In this document: positions 51,278-59,463 of the stretch, in pieces
How the letters are laid out: every line of letters starts with the position of its first letter
Numbering within the stretch: position 1 is the stretch's first letter
Source of the DNA: Bacillota bacterium
Lineage (GTDB): Bacteria; Bacillota; Clostridia; DSM-8532
Assembly (NCBI GenBank): GCA_023415825.1
Contig: JAEZJF010000030.1
Coordinates: forward strand, 1 to 64,000
DNA: 64,000 nt
Direction of reading: 5' to 3'
Program-made: the position numbers and the translations under genes
The notes under the pieces: model-generated
Databases searched by the model: none
Seen by the model: the letters and a program-made list of their open reading frames with translations, nothing else
What the model was told of the DNA's origin: nothing

Positions 51278-51799
51278 TTACCGGGTCTTCCAATTTTCAG
51301 TAAACAGACCTTTGTTTTGTGCAATAACATCCTTTGGGATGGTGATGGTATCACTACCATCAATTTTCTCATCCTCCATAATGGGAACAGGATTACATCC
51401 GCCTCTCTGCTCTTCGATCATATCCATACTAAACTGATTACCACAATTTTGGCAGATCACCATATCGCCATCCTGCTTGTAATAGGCTCTGGGTGAGCCA
51501 TTACAGACCTGGCAGGTATTAAATGCCGTTCTGATGGTGCCATCGCTTGCCTTTACAGCCATGATCTCCATGTTAGTTTTACCGACTTTGGTAGGTATGA
51601 AAGTTACAGTTTCAGTAATATCACTTTTTGTAATGACAACATCGCTTCCTTCAGGGACAGATCCAGCATTGTTTCCCTTGTTCCCATTGATTATTAAAAG
51701 CGCAGCGACTACAACAACAATTGCGGCTATGCCAATGATCACATTGCCATTGGTGATACCTGTTTTTTTAGCCTTTGATGCTTGCTTTTTGATACTCAT
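51278..51799 (-). CDS. DUF2318 membrane-anchored protein
   Basis: 173 residues: one N-terminal helix (18-39) and an external DUF2318 domain with TCQVCNGSPRAYYKQDGDMV, CQNCGNQF and GGCNPVPI. The five Cys suggest metal or haem-independent redox binding. GGAGG lies five bases upstream. The next gene (HMA-SafE-cupredoxin) begins 11 bases after its stop. DUF2318 with SafE and copper genes recurs in clostridia, so it likely belongs to metal handling. Confidence 0.87.
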   Translation of the reverse strand: MSIKKQASKAKKTGITNGNVIIGIAAIVVVVAALLIINGNKGNNAGSVPEGSDVVITKSDITETVTFIPTKVGKTNMEIMAVKASDGTIRTAFNTCQVCNGSPRAYYKQDGDMVICQNCGNQFSMDMIEEQRGGCNPVPIMEDEKIDGSDTITIPKDVIAQNKGLFTENWKTR

Positions 51800-51863
51800 T
51801 TTTCCTCCGCCTTTACTCTTTTGATAGGCCTATTCTATCAGGCAGTTATGAAGATTTTATGGA

Positions 51864-51893
51864 GAAAAAAAAGGGGCGGCATACATGCCGCCC
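51864..51893 (-). terminator. Intrinsic terminator of csoR-copA-copZ operon
   Basis: GGGCGGCAT and ATGCCGCCC around a two-base centre, followed on the minus strand by CTTTTTTTT. It lies between copZ and the DUF2318 gene and marks the end of the copper operon. Confidence 0.92.
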
Positions 51894-51909
51894 GCACCTC
51901 TTCGCACCT

Positions 51910-52119
51910 CTATTGAATATTTGTCACTTCATATCCAGCCTCATCTACTGCGGCCTTTATTTTTTCATCATCCACATCGTGGGTCAGCTCTATCTCTGCA
52001 AACTTTCCTTCAAGGCTGACCTTGGCCGATGTAACCCCGTCAAGCTCCTTTAGCGCTTCTTCAACATGATGCTTGCAATTATTGCATGTCATGCCTTCAA
52101 TTGAAATTTTCTTTGTCAT
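51910..52119 (-). CDS. copZ: CopZ-type copper chaperone
   Basis: 69 residues, one HMA domain. The copper motif is SIEGMTCNNCKHHVEEAL, with the usual GYEV end. It carries Cu(I) in the cytoplasm to CopA, encoded 37 bases upstream. AGGAT-like RBS precedes the ATG. Last gene before the terminator. Confidence 0.94.
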   Translation of the reverse strand: MTKKISIEGMTCNNCKHHVEEALKELDGVTSAKVSLEGKFAEIELTHDVDDEKIKAAVDEAGYEVTNIQ

Positions 52120-52156
52120 AATAACACAATCCTTTCTTTGATTATTTTATCACTAT

Positions 52157-54616
52157 TTAATGCACAGGCTTAAATCTTTTAAGTCTCAATGCATTCATAA
52201 GCACCGATACTGAACTAAATGCCATGGCCCCTGCGGCAATCATCGGGTTTAGCAGAGGTCCTCCAAACAAATAGAGCAAGCCTGCTGCCACCGGTATACC
52301 GGCTGTATTATAAGCAAATGCCCAGAACAGATTCTGCTTGATATTTCTTATGGTACGCTTGCTAAGTTGAATTGCAGTGGGCACATCCATGAGGTCACTT
52401 CGCATAAGTACGATATCTGCAGATTCCATGGCTACATCAGTTCCTGATCCAATGGCTATACCAATATCGGCCTGAGCTAATGCGGGAGCATCGTTTATGC
52501 CGTCGCCCACCATAGCCACTTTTTTACCTTCCGACTGAAGCTTTTTAACCTCATTTGCCTTATCCTGTGGCAGAACCTCGGCCAGTACCCTATCGATACC
52601 TACTTGCTTTGCGATAGCCTCTGCAGTTCTCCTATTGTCACCGGTAATCATAGCCACTTCTATCCCCATGCTGTGCAATGCCTCAATGGCCCGCTTACTG
52701 CTGGCTTTCATCACATCTGCCACCGCGATGATACCTGCAAGCTGGTTGTCAATGGTAACATACATGGGTGTTTTACCTTCCTCTGCTAATCTGTCGGACT
52801 CATTCTGCAGAGTTATTTCTATTTTCCTGTCATCCATTAACTTTTTATTTCCTAAAAGCATCTTCTTCCCTTGAATGACTACCTCGATACCATGACCCGG
52901 GATAGCCTCAAAGCTTTCAACTCTGAAGAAATCCATATTTTTAGCCTTTGCGTCATTAACAATGGCCTCACCCAAGGGGTGCTCAGAGCCTTTCTCTGCT
53001 GAAGCCGCCAATTGTAATAATTCAGTCACTCCAACGATACCGGTTGAAACGATATCTGTAACTTTTGGTTTACCTTCTGTTATGGTTCCGGTTTTGTCAA
53101 ATACGATGGTTTTAATCCGATGGGTGGTTTCAAGAGCTTCTCCACCCTTTATCAACACTCCGTATTCAGCACCTTTTCCGGTTCCGACCATGATAGCAGT
53201 GGGTGTTGCCAATCCCAGTGCACATGGACATGCGATAACAAGAACTGCAATAAAAATTGTGAGCGAGAAAATGACCGACATGCCTGAAAGGTACCATGCA
53301 ATTCCTGCTATTACTGCAATAGCCATAACAATTGGAACAAAGTAGCTGGCGATAATATCCGCCATCTTCGCGATAGGTGCCTTGGAGCCCTGGGCATTTT
53401 CTACAAGCTTTATAATCTGTGATAGAGCCGTATCTTTCCCTACCTTTGTGGCCTTAAATTTGATGGTACCGTTTTTATTGATACTTGCGCCAATCACTTT
53501 GCTGCCCGGGTTTTTCTCTACAGGTATGCTCTCACCGGTTAACATGGATTCATCAACCGAGGTTCTGCCTTCGACAACCTCACCATCAACCGGTATTTTC
53601 TCACCCGGCTTTACAAGAATAATATCCCCAACCTCGACTTCTTCAATGGGAATAACCATTTCCTTGCCGTCATGAATAACGATAGCTGTTTTTGGTGCCA
53701 AACCCATCAGCTTCTTTATGGCCTCGGAGGTTTTGCCTTTTGTCACGGACTCAAGATATTTACCCAGAAGAATCAATGAGATGATGACTCCTGCGGTCTC
53801 AAAATATAAATCCTGAGAGTATTCAAAATTCCCGCTGGCTATCTGTATGATTGCGTAAATACCGTACAAAACTGCAGCACTTGTACCCACTGCAATTAAT
53901 GAGTCCATATTGGGTTCTCGTTTTATTAATCTGCTAAATCCTACAGTATAGAACTTATAGCCTGCAATTATTGGGGGTATGACCAGTACAAGCTGTACCA
54001 GCCCAAAATTTAAAGGGTACATCTCAGGCATGATGATCTCAGGCATAGGAAAGCCCAGCATATGCCCCATAGCTATATAAAAAAGAGGCAAGGTAAATAG
54101 GGTTGACCACAAAAACTTCGACCATAAAGTTTTCACTTCTTTTTCTCTGCGTTCTTTTTCACGATCAACCTGATCGCCTGTTTCAATCTCAAGAGCCTTG
54201 TATCCGGCTTTTGAAACGGCATCCTTTATTTCGGATATCCTTGTCTTTGAGGAATCATAGACTACCTTTGCCTTTTCTGATGCAAAGTTTACACTGACCT
54301 CATTTATCCCTGCAAGCTTTTGAATTGATTTCTCAATGGCTTTTGCACAGGACGCACATGTCATTCCGGATATTGGCAATATGACCTCCCGAATGTTTTC
54401 ATTTACACTTTCCTGAACGCCGTAGCCGGCCTTTTTAACTGCTTCCTTTATTTTATCGATGCTGGTTTTAGCTTCATCAAATTCAACGTTTAGCTTTTCT
54501 GTGGCTACGTTGACATTTGCCGAATTTATACCCTCTACTTTTGTCACGCTTCTTTCGATGGCTTTTGCGCAGGATGCACAAGTCATTCCTGTAACACCTA
54601 ATGTTTCTTTTACCAT
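52157..54616 (-). CDS. copA: Copper-exporting P1B-type ATPase
   Basis: ATG 54616 with GGTGAG upstream is preferred; 819 residues. Two HMA domains (GMTCASCAKAIERSV and GMTCASCAKAIEKSI), eight membrane helices, actuator TGES (MLTGESIPVEK), membrane motif IACPCALGLATP, phosphorylation motif DKTGTITEGKP, HP motif SEHPLGEAIV and GDGINDAPALAQADIG. The CPC and the MSS in the last helices (FSSVSVLMNALRL) indicate Cu(I). It exports Cu(I) across the membrane. It is preceded by csoR and a small CxxC gene in the same operon. Confidence 0.97.
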   Translation of the reverse strand: MVKETLGVTGMTCASCAKAIERSVTKVEGINSANVNVATEKLNVEFDEAKTSIDKIKEAVKKAGYGVQESVNENIREVILPISGMTCASCAKAIEKSIQKLAGINEVSVNFASEKAKVVYDSSKTRISEIKDAVSKAGYKALEIETGDQVDREKERREKEVKTLWSKFLWSTLFTLPLFYIAMGHMLGFPMPEIIMPEMYPLNFGLVQLVLVIPPIIAGYKFYTVGFSRLIKREPNMDSLIAVGTSAAVLYGIYAIIQIASGNFEYSQDLYFETAGVIISLILLGKYLESVTKGKTSEAIKKLMGLAPKTAIVIHDGKEMVIPIEEVEVGDIILVKPGEKIPVDGEVVEGRTSVDESMLTGESIPVEKNPGSKVIGASINKNGTIKFKATKVGKDTALSQIIKLVENAQGSKAPIAKMADIIASYFVPIVMAIAVIAGIAWYLSGMSVIFSLTIFIAVLVIACPCALGLATPTAIMVGTGKGAEYGVLIKGGEALETTHRIKTIVFDKTGTITEGKPKVTDIVSTGIVGVTELLQLAASAEKGSEHPLGEAIVNDAKAKNMDFFRVESFEAIPGHGIEVVIQGKKMLLGNKKLMDDRKIEITLQNESDRLAEEGKTPMYVTIDNQLAGIIAVADVMKASSKRAIEALHSMGIEVAMITGDNRRTAEAIAKQVGIDRVLAEVLPQDKANEVKKLQSEGKKVAMVGDGINDAPALAQADIGIAIGSGTDVAMESADIVLMRSDLMDVPTAIQLSKRTIRNIKQNLFWAFAYNTAGIPVAAGLLYLFGGPLLNPMIAAGAMAFSSVSVLMNALRLKRFKPVH

Positions 54617-54621
54617 TGCTC

Positions 54622-54756
54622 TCACCGCCCTATTCTATTGAAGTCTTCAATATTGACCTTTCCCTTACCTATATACCCGAGTGCTTTTACAACATCTAAA
54701 ACACATCTATGACAAAGCATATTATCCTGCTTTAGATTAACTGTATGCACTTTCAT
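54622..54756 (-). CDS. 44-residue CxxC protein, half-HMA-like
   Basis: A short frame between csoR and copA, with GAGGG seven bases before its ATG and a stop five bases before copA. It reads MKVHTVNLKQDNMLCHRCVL then DVVKALGYIGKGKVNIEDFN and a short end. The LCHRC pair in a beta-helix context followed by VVKAL looks like the first half of an HMA domain, but the second half is missing. The spacing and operon position support a real gene. It may bind Cu(I) as a dimer. Confidence 0.7.
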   Translation of the reverse strand: MKVHTVNLKQDNMLCHRCVLDVVKALGYIGKGKVNIEDFNRIGR

Positions 54757-54775
54757 GATTAAAACCCTCTTTTAA

Positions 54776-55048
54776 CTATTTTGCGTATTTATCAATCAAC
54801 TCTATAATCTCATCCACCTTTGCATTGCCGGCTCCTTCCCCCTCAGTAAAGGCTTGTTTTACACAATGCTTAATGTGCTGGTCTATAATCTTTAAATTTG
54901 CCTTTTTTAGCAGTGCCTGAACTGAAAGAATTTGTTTTGATATATCAACGCAGTACCTATCCTCTTCCAGCATCTTTATGATGCCCTCAATTTGCCCTTT
55001 AGAGGTTTTCAGAAGGTTTAGAACCTGCTTTTTATCCGTATGCTCCAT
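54776..55048 (-). CDS. csoR: CsoR copper-sensing repressor
   Basis: ATG 55048 with AGGAGG seven bases upstream; 90 residues. The Cu(I) ligands are Cys33 (RYCVDISKQ), His58 and Cys62 (DQHIKHCV), with the 25- and 4-residue spacing of known CsoR. It binds DNA as a tetramer and releases it when Cu(I) binds. It heads the operon and faces its own operator. Confidence 0.96.
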   Translation of the reverse strand: MEHTDKKQVLNLLKTSKGQIEGIIKMLEEDRYCVDISKQILSVQALLKKANLKIIDQHIKHCVKQAFTEGEGAGNAKVDEIIELIDKYAK

Positions 55049-55095
55049 AAAAATACCTCCTATCAAGTAATCTACCCAGCAAGCAGATTTGTTAT

Positions 55096-55160
55096 TTATC
55101 CCACCCCACCTCGGGTGGGGGTGTATGCTTTCATTATACTCATCCTTTTTTGAATGTCAA
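55096..55160 (-). promoter_or_regulatory. Promoter and CsoR operator of the copper operon
   Basis: Minus strand: TTGACA (55155-55160), 16-base spacer, TATAAT (55133-55138), then a GC-rich pseudo-dyad ACCCCCACCCGAGGTGGGG ending in TGGGAT (about 55098-55125). The G/C tract dyad is the CsoR operator type and lies over the transcription start, so bound CsoR would block initiation. Confidence 0.85.
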
Positions 55161-55207
55161 GGTATTCTTTTAGAAATTTTATTTTCATTCTGCTATACAT
55201 ATGGCCA

Positions 55208-55233
55208 AGCAGCATAGCCTTAACTATGCTGCT
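55208..55233. terminator. Perfect 10-base hairpin overlapping a stop codon
   Basis: AGCAGCATAG and CTATGCTGCT around CCTTAA. It includes the last codons and the stop of the small His-rich gene. On the minus strand it is not followed by T; on the plus strand it meets TTTTAG. A terminator or mRNA 3' end structure. Confidence 0.5.
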
Positions 55234-55409
55234 TTTAGAGTTTCATCTACAGTCGCTCTATAAAGTCTCACTTGTCGAAAAGGAAGCAGTATAAGCAGTA
55301 CAGCGGGTATTGCACAGCATAGCACCATCAGAAGCATGTGCTTACCATGTCCTTTGTGACCATTTTCATGGCCATTTTGTCCTTGATTATTTCCTCCATG
55401 ACAATTCAT
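55224..55409 (-). CDS. Small His/Asn/Gly-rich membrane protein
   Basis: 61 residues. The front holds one Cys, six His and many Asn/Gly (CHGGNNQGQNGHENGHKGHG), then one membrane helix (LMVLCCAIPAVLLILLPF) with a CC pair and a 17-residue tail. Such tiny His-rich proteins are often encoded beside copper genes in clostridia and may bind metal at the surface. It is upstream of csoR on the same strand, separated by the csoR promoter. GGAGGT lies upstream. Confidence 0.65.
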   Translation of the reverse strand: MNCHGGNNQGQNGHENGHKGHGKHMLLMVLCCAIPAVLLILLPFRQVRLYRATVDETLKAA

Positions 55410-55526
55410 AGCTTTTTACCTCCACCCTTAAAGGGGTCTATTAGATAGTCGTTATACTACGCTAAACTTATGAAGTTTTTATGAAGAAGTCGTTCCTAGA
55501 ATAAAAAATAATCTTATATTTATGAA

Positions 55527-56279
55527 CTAGATCATATAGGTGTATTCCGTTGATATACGTTGTAAAAACTGTTGAGTTCTGGTCTCACGCGGATTTTTAA
55601 AAAACTCTTCAGCAGCTCCATGTTCGATAATATGCCCTTGATCCAAAAAGACAACATCCGTCGCAACATCACGCGCAAAGCTGATCTCATGTGTAACGAC
55701 AACCATAGTCATACCCTCGTTGGCGACTTTTTTCATGGCATTCAGCACTTCCTGCACCAGTTCTGGGTCAAGGGCACTGGTTGGTTCATCGAAAAGAATC
55801 ACCTCAGGATTCATGGCAAGGGCACGCGCAATGGCTACTCGCTGCTGCTGTCCACCTGAAAGCTGCGGCGGATAATGCATTTCTTTATCACTTAATCCTA
55901 CTTTGGCAAGATATTTTCTCGCTGTCTCCATAGCCTCATTTTTCTTTATCTTCTTTACTACTATTAATCCTTCGGCAACATTGCCAAGGGCAGTCTTGTG
56001 CATGAATAGGTTGTAATTCTGAAATACCATTCCGGTTTTTTTTCGTATATCCAATACCTCTTTCTTGTGGACCTTGTGGTAATCAATATTCATTTCACCT
56101 ATTTTAAGTGTTCCCTTTTGGGGTAGCTCCAAGAGATTGATGCAGCGTAAGAGCGTTGACTTTCCTGATCCGCTCGGTCCAAGAACTGCAACGACACTGC
56201 CAGGCTTAATATCCAAATCAATACCCTTTAGCACTTTGTTTTTACCAAATGATTTATGCAAGTTCCTAATCTCAATCAT
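55527..56279 (-). CDS. Polar amino-acid ABC transporter ATPase
   Basis: 250 residues. Walker A GPSGSGKSTLLRC, Q loop VFQNYNLFMHKTALGNV, signature LSGGQQQRVAIARALAM, Walker B VILFDEPTSALDPE and the switch His in VVTHEISFA. The family is the PAAT (GlnQ/TcyC-like) group. Its start overlaps the permease stop by 8 bases. Third gene of SBP-permease-ATPase; sequence flavour suggests cystine or similar, without proof. Confidence 0.95.
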   Translation of the reverse strand: MIEIRNLHKSFGKNKVLKGIDLDIKPGSVVAVLGPSGSGKSTLLRCINLLELPQKGTLKIGEMNIDYHKVHKKEVLDIRKKTGMVFQNYNLFMHKTALGNVAEGLIVVKKIKKNEAMETARKYLAKVGLSDKEMHYPPQLSGGQQQRVAIARALAMNPEVILFDEPTSALDPELVQEVLNAMKKVANEGMTMVVVTHEISFARDVATDVVFLDQGHIIEHGAAEEFFKNPRETRTQQFLQRISTEYTYMI

Positions 56280-56997
56280 AGCTTACCCCTCGCTCATGAC
56301 GCCGTAACCGTCTTTCCCCCAGATTCATTAATTGCTCCAGGATAATACAGATAACCCAATACATAATGGCCGCTAAAATATACGCCTCAAAAAATTTTGA
56401 GGAACGTGCGGCCGCAATTTTTGCCTGTCCGATGATTTCCGGAACCGATGCGGCAAATGCAAGAGATGTATCCTTAAGCAAGGCAATAAATGTATTTCCC
56501 AGATTGGGAAGTGCCACAACTAAAGCTTGTGGAATGATAATGCGGCCCATAAGCTGGGGAGTTGTCATCCCCAGCGCCTGAGCTGCTTCAATTTGACCCT
56601 TACTCACTGACAAAATGGCAGAGCGTATGGTTTCAGACAGGTATGCCCCCACATTAAGTGAGAAGGAGACATACATAAATGCAATGGCAGGAATTTTAGA
56701 GATATCAATATCCCATCCGTAAATAGCGCCAAGATAGCGTAATATAATCGGAGTCCCATAGTAGGAGAGGAAAATCTGCACTAAAAGCGGTGTACCACGC
56801 ATAAACGAAACGTAAACCTGTGCTATTCGCATGAGAAAGGGCACTTTATAAATTTTGACCAAAGCCACAGCGAAGCCTAACAAAATACCAAACAGAAAAG
56901 CGACAACCGCAATGGACAAGGTAACTGGTATACCTGATGCAACACGTGGAATAGATTGGATCATATAGTCCCAATCTAGTAATTTTTTTTGCTCCAT
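56272..56997 (-). CDS. Polar amino-acid ABC transporter permease
   Basis: 241 residues with about five helices. The EAA loop is SVSKGQIEAAQALGMTTPQL with QALVVALPNLGN after it, and FMRGTPLLVQIFLSYYG is typical of His/Glu/Gln/Arg permeases. It overlaps the ATPase gene by 8 bases and follows the binding-protein gene by 12. Confidence 0.95.
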   Translation of the reverse strand: MEQKKLLDWDYMIQSIPRVASGIPVTLSIAVVAFLFGILLGFAVALVKIYKVPFLMRIAQVYVSFMRGTPLLVQIFLSYYGTPIILRYLGAIYGWDIDISKIPAIAFMYVSFSLNVGAYLSETIRSAILSVSKGQIEAAQALGMTTPQLMGRIIIPQALVVALPNLGNTFIALLKDTSLAFAASVPEIIGQAKIAAARSSKFFEAYILAAIMYWVICIILEQLMNLGERRLRRHERGVSYD

Positions 56998-57009
56998 ACC
57001 ATACCCTCA

Positions 57010-57861
57010 CTATTTAGAATAGTCTACTCCGAACCATTCAATGGACAGCTTGCTCAAAGACCCATCTTCATGCAGCTTTTCAAGAGCAGCATCGACCTTT
57101 TTCTTAAGCGCTTCGCCCTCTGTACCCTTTTTGATGATAAAGTGAGTAGGATCAGCTGCGACACGCTCACCAGCCGGCTCAACATCAAGATTTTGTGCCT
57201 CAGCTTTTGCAACAGCCATGATGGGGTCGTTCAAGGTCGCATCAATTCGTCCATTAACAATATCCTGGAGCAAGGTGGTAACATCTTCTTCATAGTAAAC
57301 AATATCAAGAATCTTACCGTTGGTGTTGTTCCAGTCTTCCAATATTCGTGTAAATGAATCACCCACAGTAGTACCGATCTTTTTACCCTTAAGATCATTG
57401 AGGGATTGAATATCGTTGCGTCCTTTTTTAACAATCAATTGACTTACGCACAGAGCATATGTATTATCGGTTAGAAGGTAATTGGCTACACGGTCAGGAT
57501 TACTGGTAATCTGATTTGCCAGCAATTGAAATTTATCTGCGTCAAGGCCCGGGAAAAGTGAGTCCCATGGTCCTGAAATAAATTCAAATTTCAAGCTTGG
57601 GTCAACCTTTTCTATAAGGCGCAGAACTTCAATATCATATCCGGTAAGGTTATTGCTCCCATCCACATAAGAAAAAGGTTCATAGGTGCCCATAGTACCC
57701 ACCTTGACTACCTGGGGAGTAGCTGTTGGTGTTGCAGAGGCTTCGGCTGTGGGCGCAGAAACAGTCGGTGTGCTGGTTCCGGTTGCATCTTTGGCCGAGC
57801 ATGCCGTAAAGACCAGGGTTAAAACTGCGATGATCACTGTTACTAAAGTTAGTTTCCTCAT
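57010..57861 (-). CDS. Amino-acid ABC transporter substrate-binding lipoprotein
   Basis: 283 residues. A lipoprotein signal (1-21) ends in VFTAC, followed by a Thr/Pro/Ala-rich linker with TPTATPQ. The family-3 binding fold shows VGTMGTYEPFSYVDGSNNLT, GYDIEVLRLI, LLANQITSNPDRVANY and LKGKKIGTTVGDS. It captures the amino acid outside and delivers it to the permease. First gene of the operon. AGGAGG lies upstream. Confidence 0.94.
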   Translation of the reverse strand: MRKLTLVTVIIAVLTLVFTACSAKDATGTSTPTVSAPTAEASATPTATPQVVKVGTMGTYEPFSYVDGSNNLTGYDIEVLRLIEKVDPSLKFEFISGPWDSLFPGLDADKFQLLANQITSNPDRVANYLLTDNTYALCVSQLIVKKGRNDIQSLNDLKGKKIGTTVGDSFTRILEDWNNTNGKILDIVYYEEDVTTLLQDIVNGRIDATLNDPIMAVAKAEAQNLDVEPAGERVAADPTHFIIKKGTEGEALKKKVDAALEKLHEDGSLSKLSIEWFGVDYSK

Positions 57862-57895
57862 GATATCCTCCTGAAATGTTTTATTTAATCTTTTT

Positions 57896-58699
57896 TTACC
57901 TTGTTAAGAGTCCGGCATCGAGTACAAATTGACTTCCGGTTACAAAACGTGACTTGTCACTTGCAAGAAAAAGAACGGCCTCAGCCACATCTTCAGGTTC
58001 TATCCATGGTACGGGCAGAAGATTTCCCGCAGACCTGACTGCGATTTCCTCGGCTGTGGTGCCTTCCAGGAAGGCAAGGCCATCGTTCATGGGTGTGTTG
58101 ACACCTGTAGGGTGAATGCTGATAACTCTTACATTATAGGGAGCGAGCTCAAGTGCCAGTGACTTTGTCAGGCCCACCAGACCCCATTTGGATGCGGCAT
58201 AATGGGACAGGCGATTCATTCCACGTAAGCCTGCAGTTGAAGAATTGTTAATAATGACACCGCTTTTTTGCGAGATAAAATAGGGAATGATGGATTTTGC
58301 GGTCAGCCAGGATCCTTTGAGATTGATATCAATCATAGCATCCCATTCGGCCTCAGTCAGTTCGTGTACATAACCGTATGCGCATATGCCTGCATTGTTA
58401 AAAAGCACATCGATAGTCCCAAAGGCTTTAACGCCAACCTCGACTGCAGCTTCCACATCTGAAGCATACCTGACATCTCCCCCAAACACGACAGCTTTCG
58501 CACCTAGGGCTTCAATATCTTGTTTGAGGTGCTCCAAATCGTTATTTGAGCTGTTATTATAGGCAGGATAGCTTATTTTTTGCTTGAGGTCGAAGCCTAT
58601 GATATTGGCACCCTCTTTGGCAAAAGCCAATGCTGTAGCCCTTCCCTGCCCTTTTGCGGCACCGGTTATAAATACTGTTTTCCCTGAAAATTGGCCCAT
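57896..58699 (-). CDS. SDR oxidoreductase of the mycofactocin-linked type
   Basis: ATG 58699, nine bases after GGAGG; 267 residues. Rossmann motif FITGAAKGQGRATALAFAKE, NAG motif LFNNAGICAYG, catalytic Ser in INNSSTAG, Tyr-Lys in HYAASKWGLVGLTK. The GQGR motif and the insert after GFDL (YPAYNNSSNNDLEHLKQDI) resemble SDRs that depend on mycofactocin, in which NAD is held tightly. No mycofactocin genes are in the window. It follows an AhpD-like gene by 7 bases, so the two are co-expressed. Confidence 0.82.
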   Translation of the reverse strand: MGQFSGKTVFITGAAKGQGRATALAFAKEGANIIGFDLKQKISYPAYNNSSNNDLEHLKQDIEALGAKAVVFGGDVRYASDVEAAVEVGVKAFGTIDVLFNNAGICAYGYVHELTEAEWDAMIDINLKGSWLTAKSIIPYFISQKSGVIINNSSTAGLRGMNRLSHYAASKWGLVGLTKSLALELAPYNVRVISIHPTGVNTPMNDGLAFLEGTTAEEIAVRSAGNLLPVPWIEPEDVAEAVLFLASDKSRFVTGSQFVLDAGLLTR

Positions 58700-58706
58700 T
58701 ACGGTT

Positions 58707-59231
58707 TTACCTCCTTGCATAACTTTCGAGATATTGATCCAAATCAACATCCAATGCATTATTTATCAGGTTGGTTGCTATCATAAGTCCTGCAAATGCA
58801 GTCAATAGCACAATCTGTTCATCGTTAAAATATTTACGAAGCTTTTGGAACATTGCATCATCAATCTTTAAAGCATCCGTAACGCAACATCGTCCAAAAT
58901 CCATCAAAATCTGTTCTTTTTCGGAAAACACCGGATGCTCCGGATCTTCTCCGTTATCTTTCAGGATTTTACGGAAGAAAGTGGAGCAAATCAGACAATT
59001 GTTTTGAGCCGAGATTGCATGTGAAAAGTAATTAAAGCTTTTTTCATTCATAAACTCAAGCAAGCTGTCCCTGAGCGGGTACCACTCCATGAGGGCACGA
59101 AAAGCCGGCAATGAATGAAGCAATGTCTTTTTCATGTTGGTAACGCGTCCATGCTTTACAATCTGATCATCAAATTGCTCCTTTACTGCATCACTTGCTT
59201 TTTCATATTCCACAGGTTGTATGCGAGCCAT
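58707..59231 (-). CDS. Carboxymuconolactone decarboxylase/AhpD-like protein
   Basis: 174 residues, alpha-helical AhpD-like fold. The NNCLICSTFFRKIL motif gives the CxxC that acts in peroxidase or disulfide chemistry, though the AhpD His after it is missing. It begins an operon with the SDR gene. A redox partnership is plausible; the substrate is unknown. Confidence 0.82.
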   Translation of the reverse strand: MARIQPVEYEKASDAVKEQFDDQIVKHGRVTNMKKTLLHSLPAFRALMEWYPLRDSLLEFMNEKSFNYFSHAISAQNNCLICSTFFRKILKDNGEDPEHPVFSEKEQILMDFGRCCVTDALKIDDAMFQKLRKYFNDEQIVLLTAFAGLMIATNLINNALDVDLDQYLESYARR

Positions 59232-59401
59232 ATCATTCCTCCTATCTGGCCATTCCCTAAAAATCAGTTCTTATACCAGACTATTCATATATGTTTTATA
59301 TAATTTATGATTATAATGAGTTGCTCTGTGCCTGTCAATATATTTTTTAACTAATCATATCGTTTTAGTAGGAATTAATAGATCATGGTGCAGAAGTGGT
59401 A

Positions 59402-59440
59402 GAAAAAAAGCAGCAGTTTCTATAATGAGAGACTGCTGCT
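59402..59440 (-). terminator. Intrinsic terminator after TIR-propeller gene
   Basis: Minus strand AGCAGCAGT and ACTGCTGCT around an inner CTCATTATAGA, followed by TTTTTTTCT. It lies 24 bases after the stop. Confidence 0.9.
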
Positions 59441-59463
59441 TTAACGCGCTGCGAGAGTTAGTA

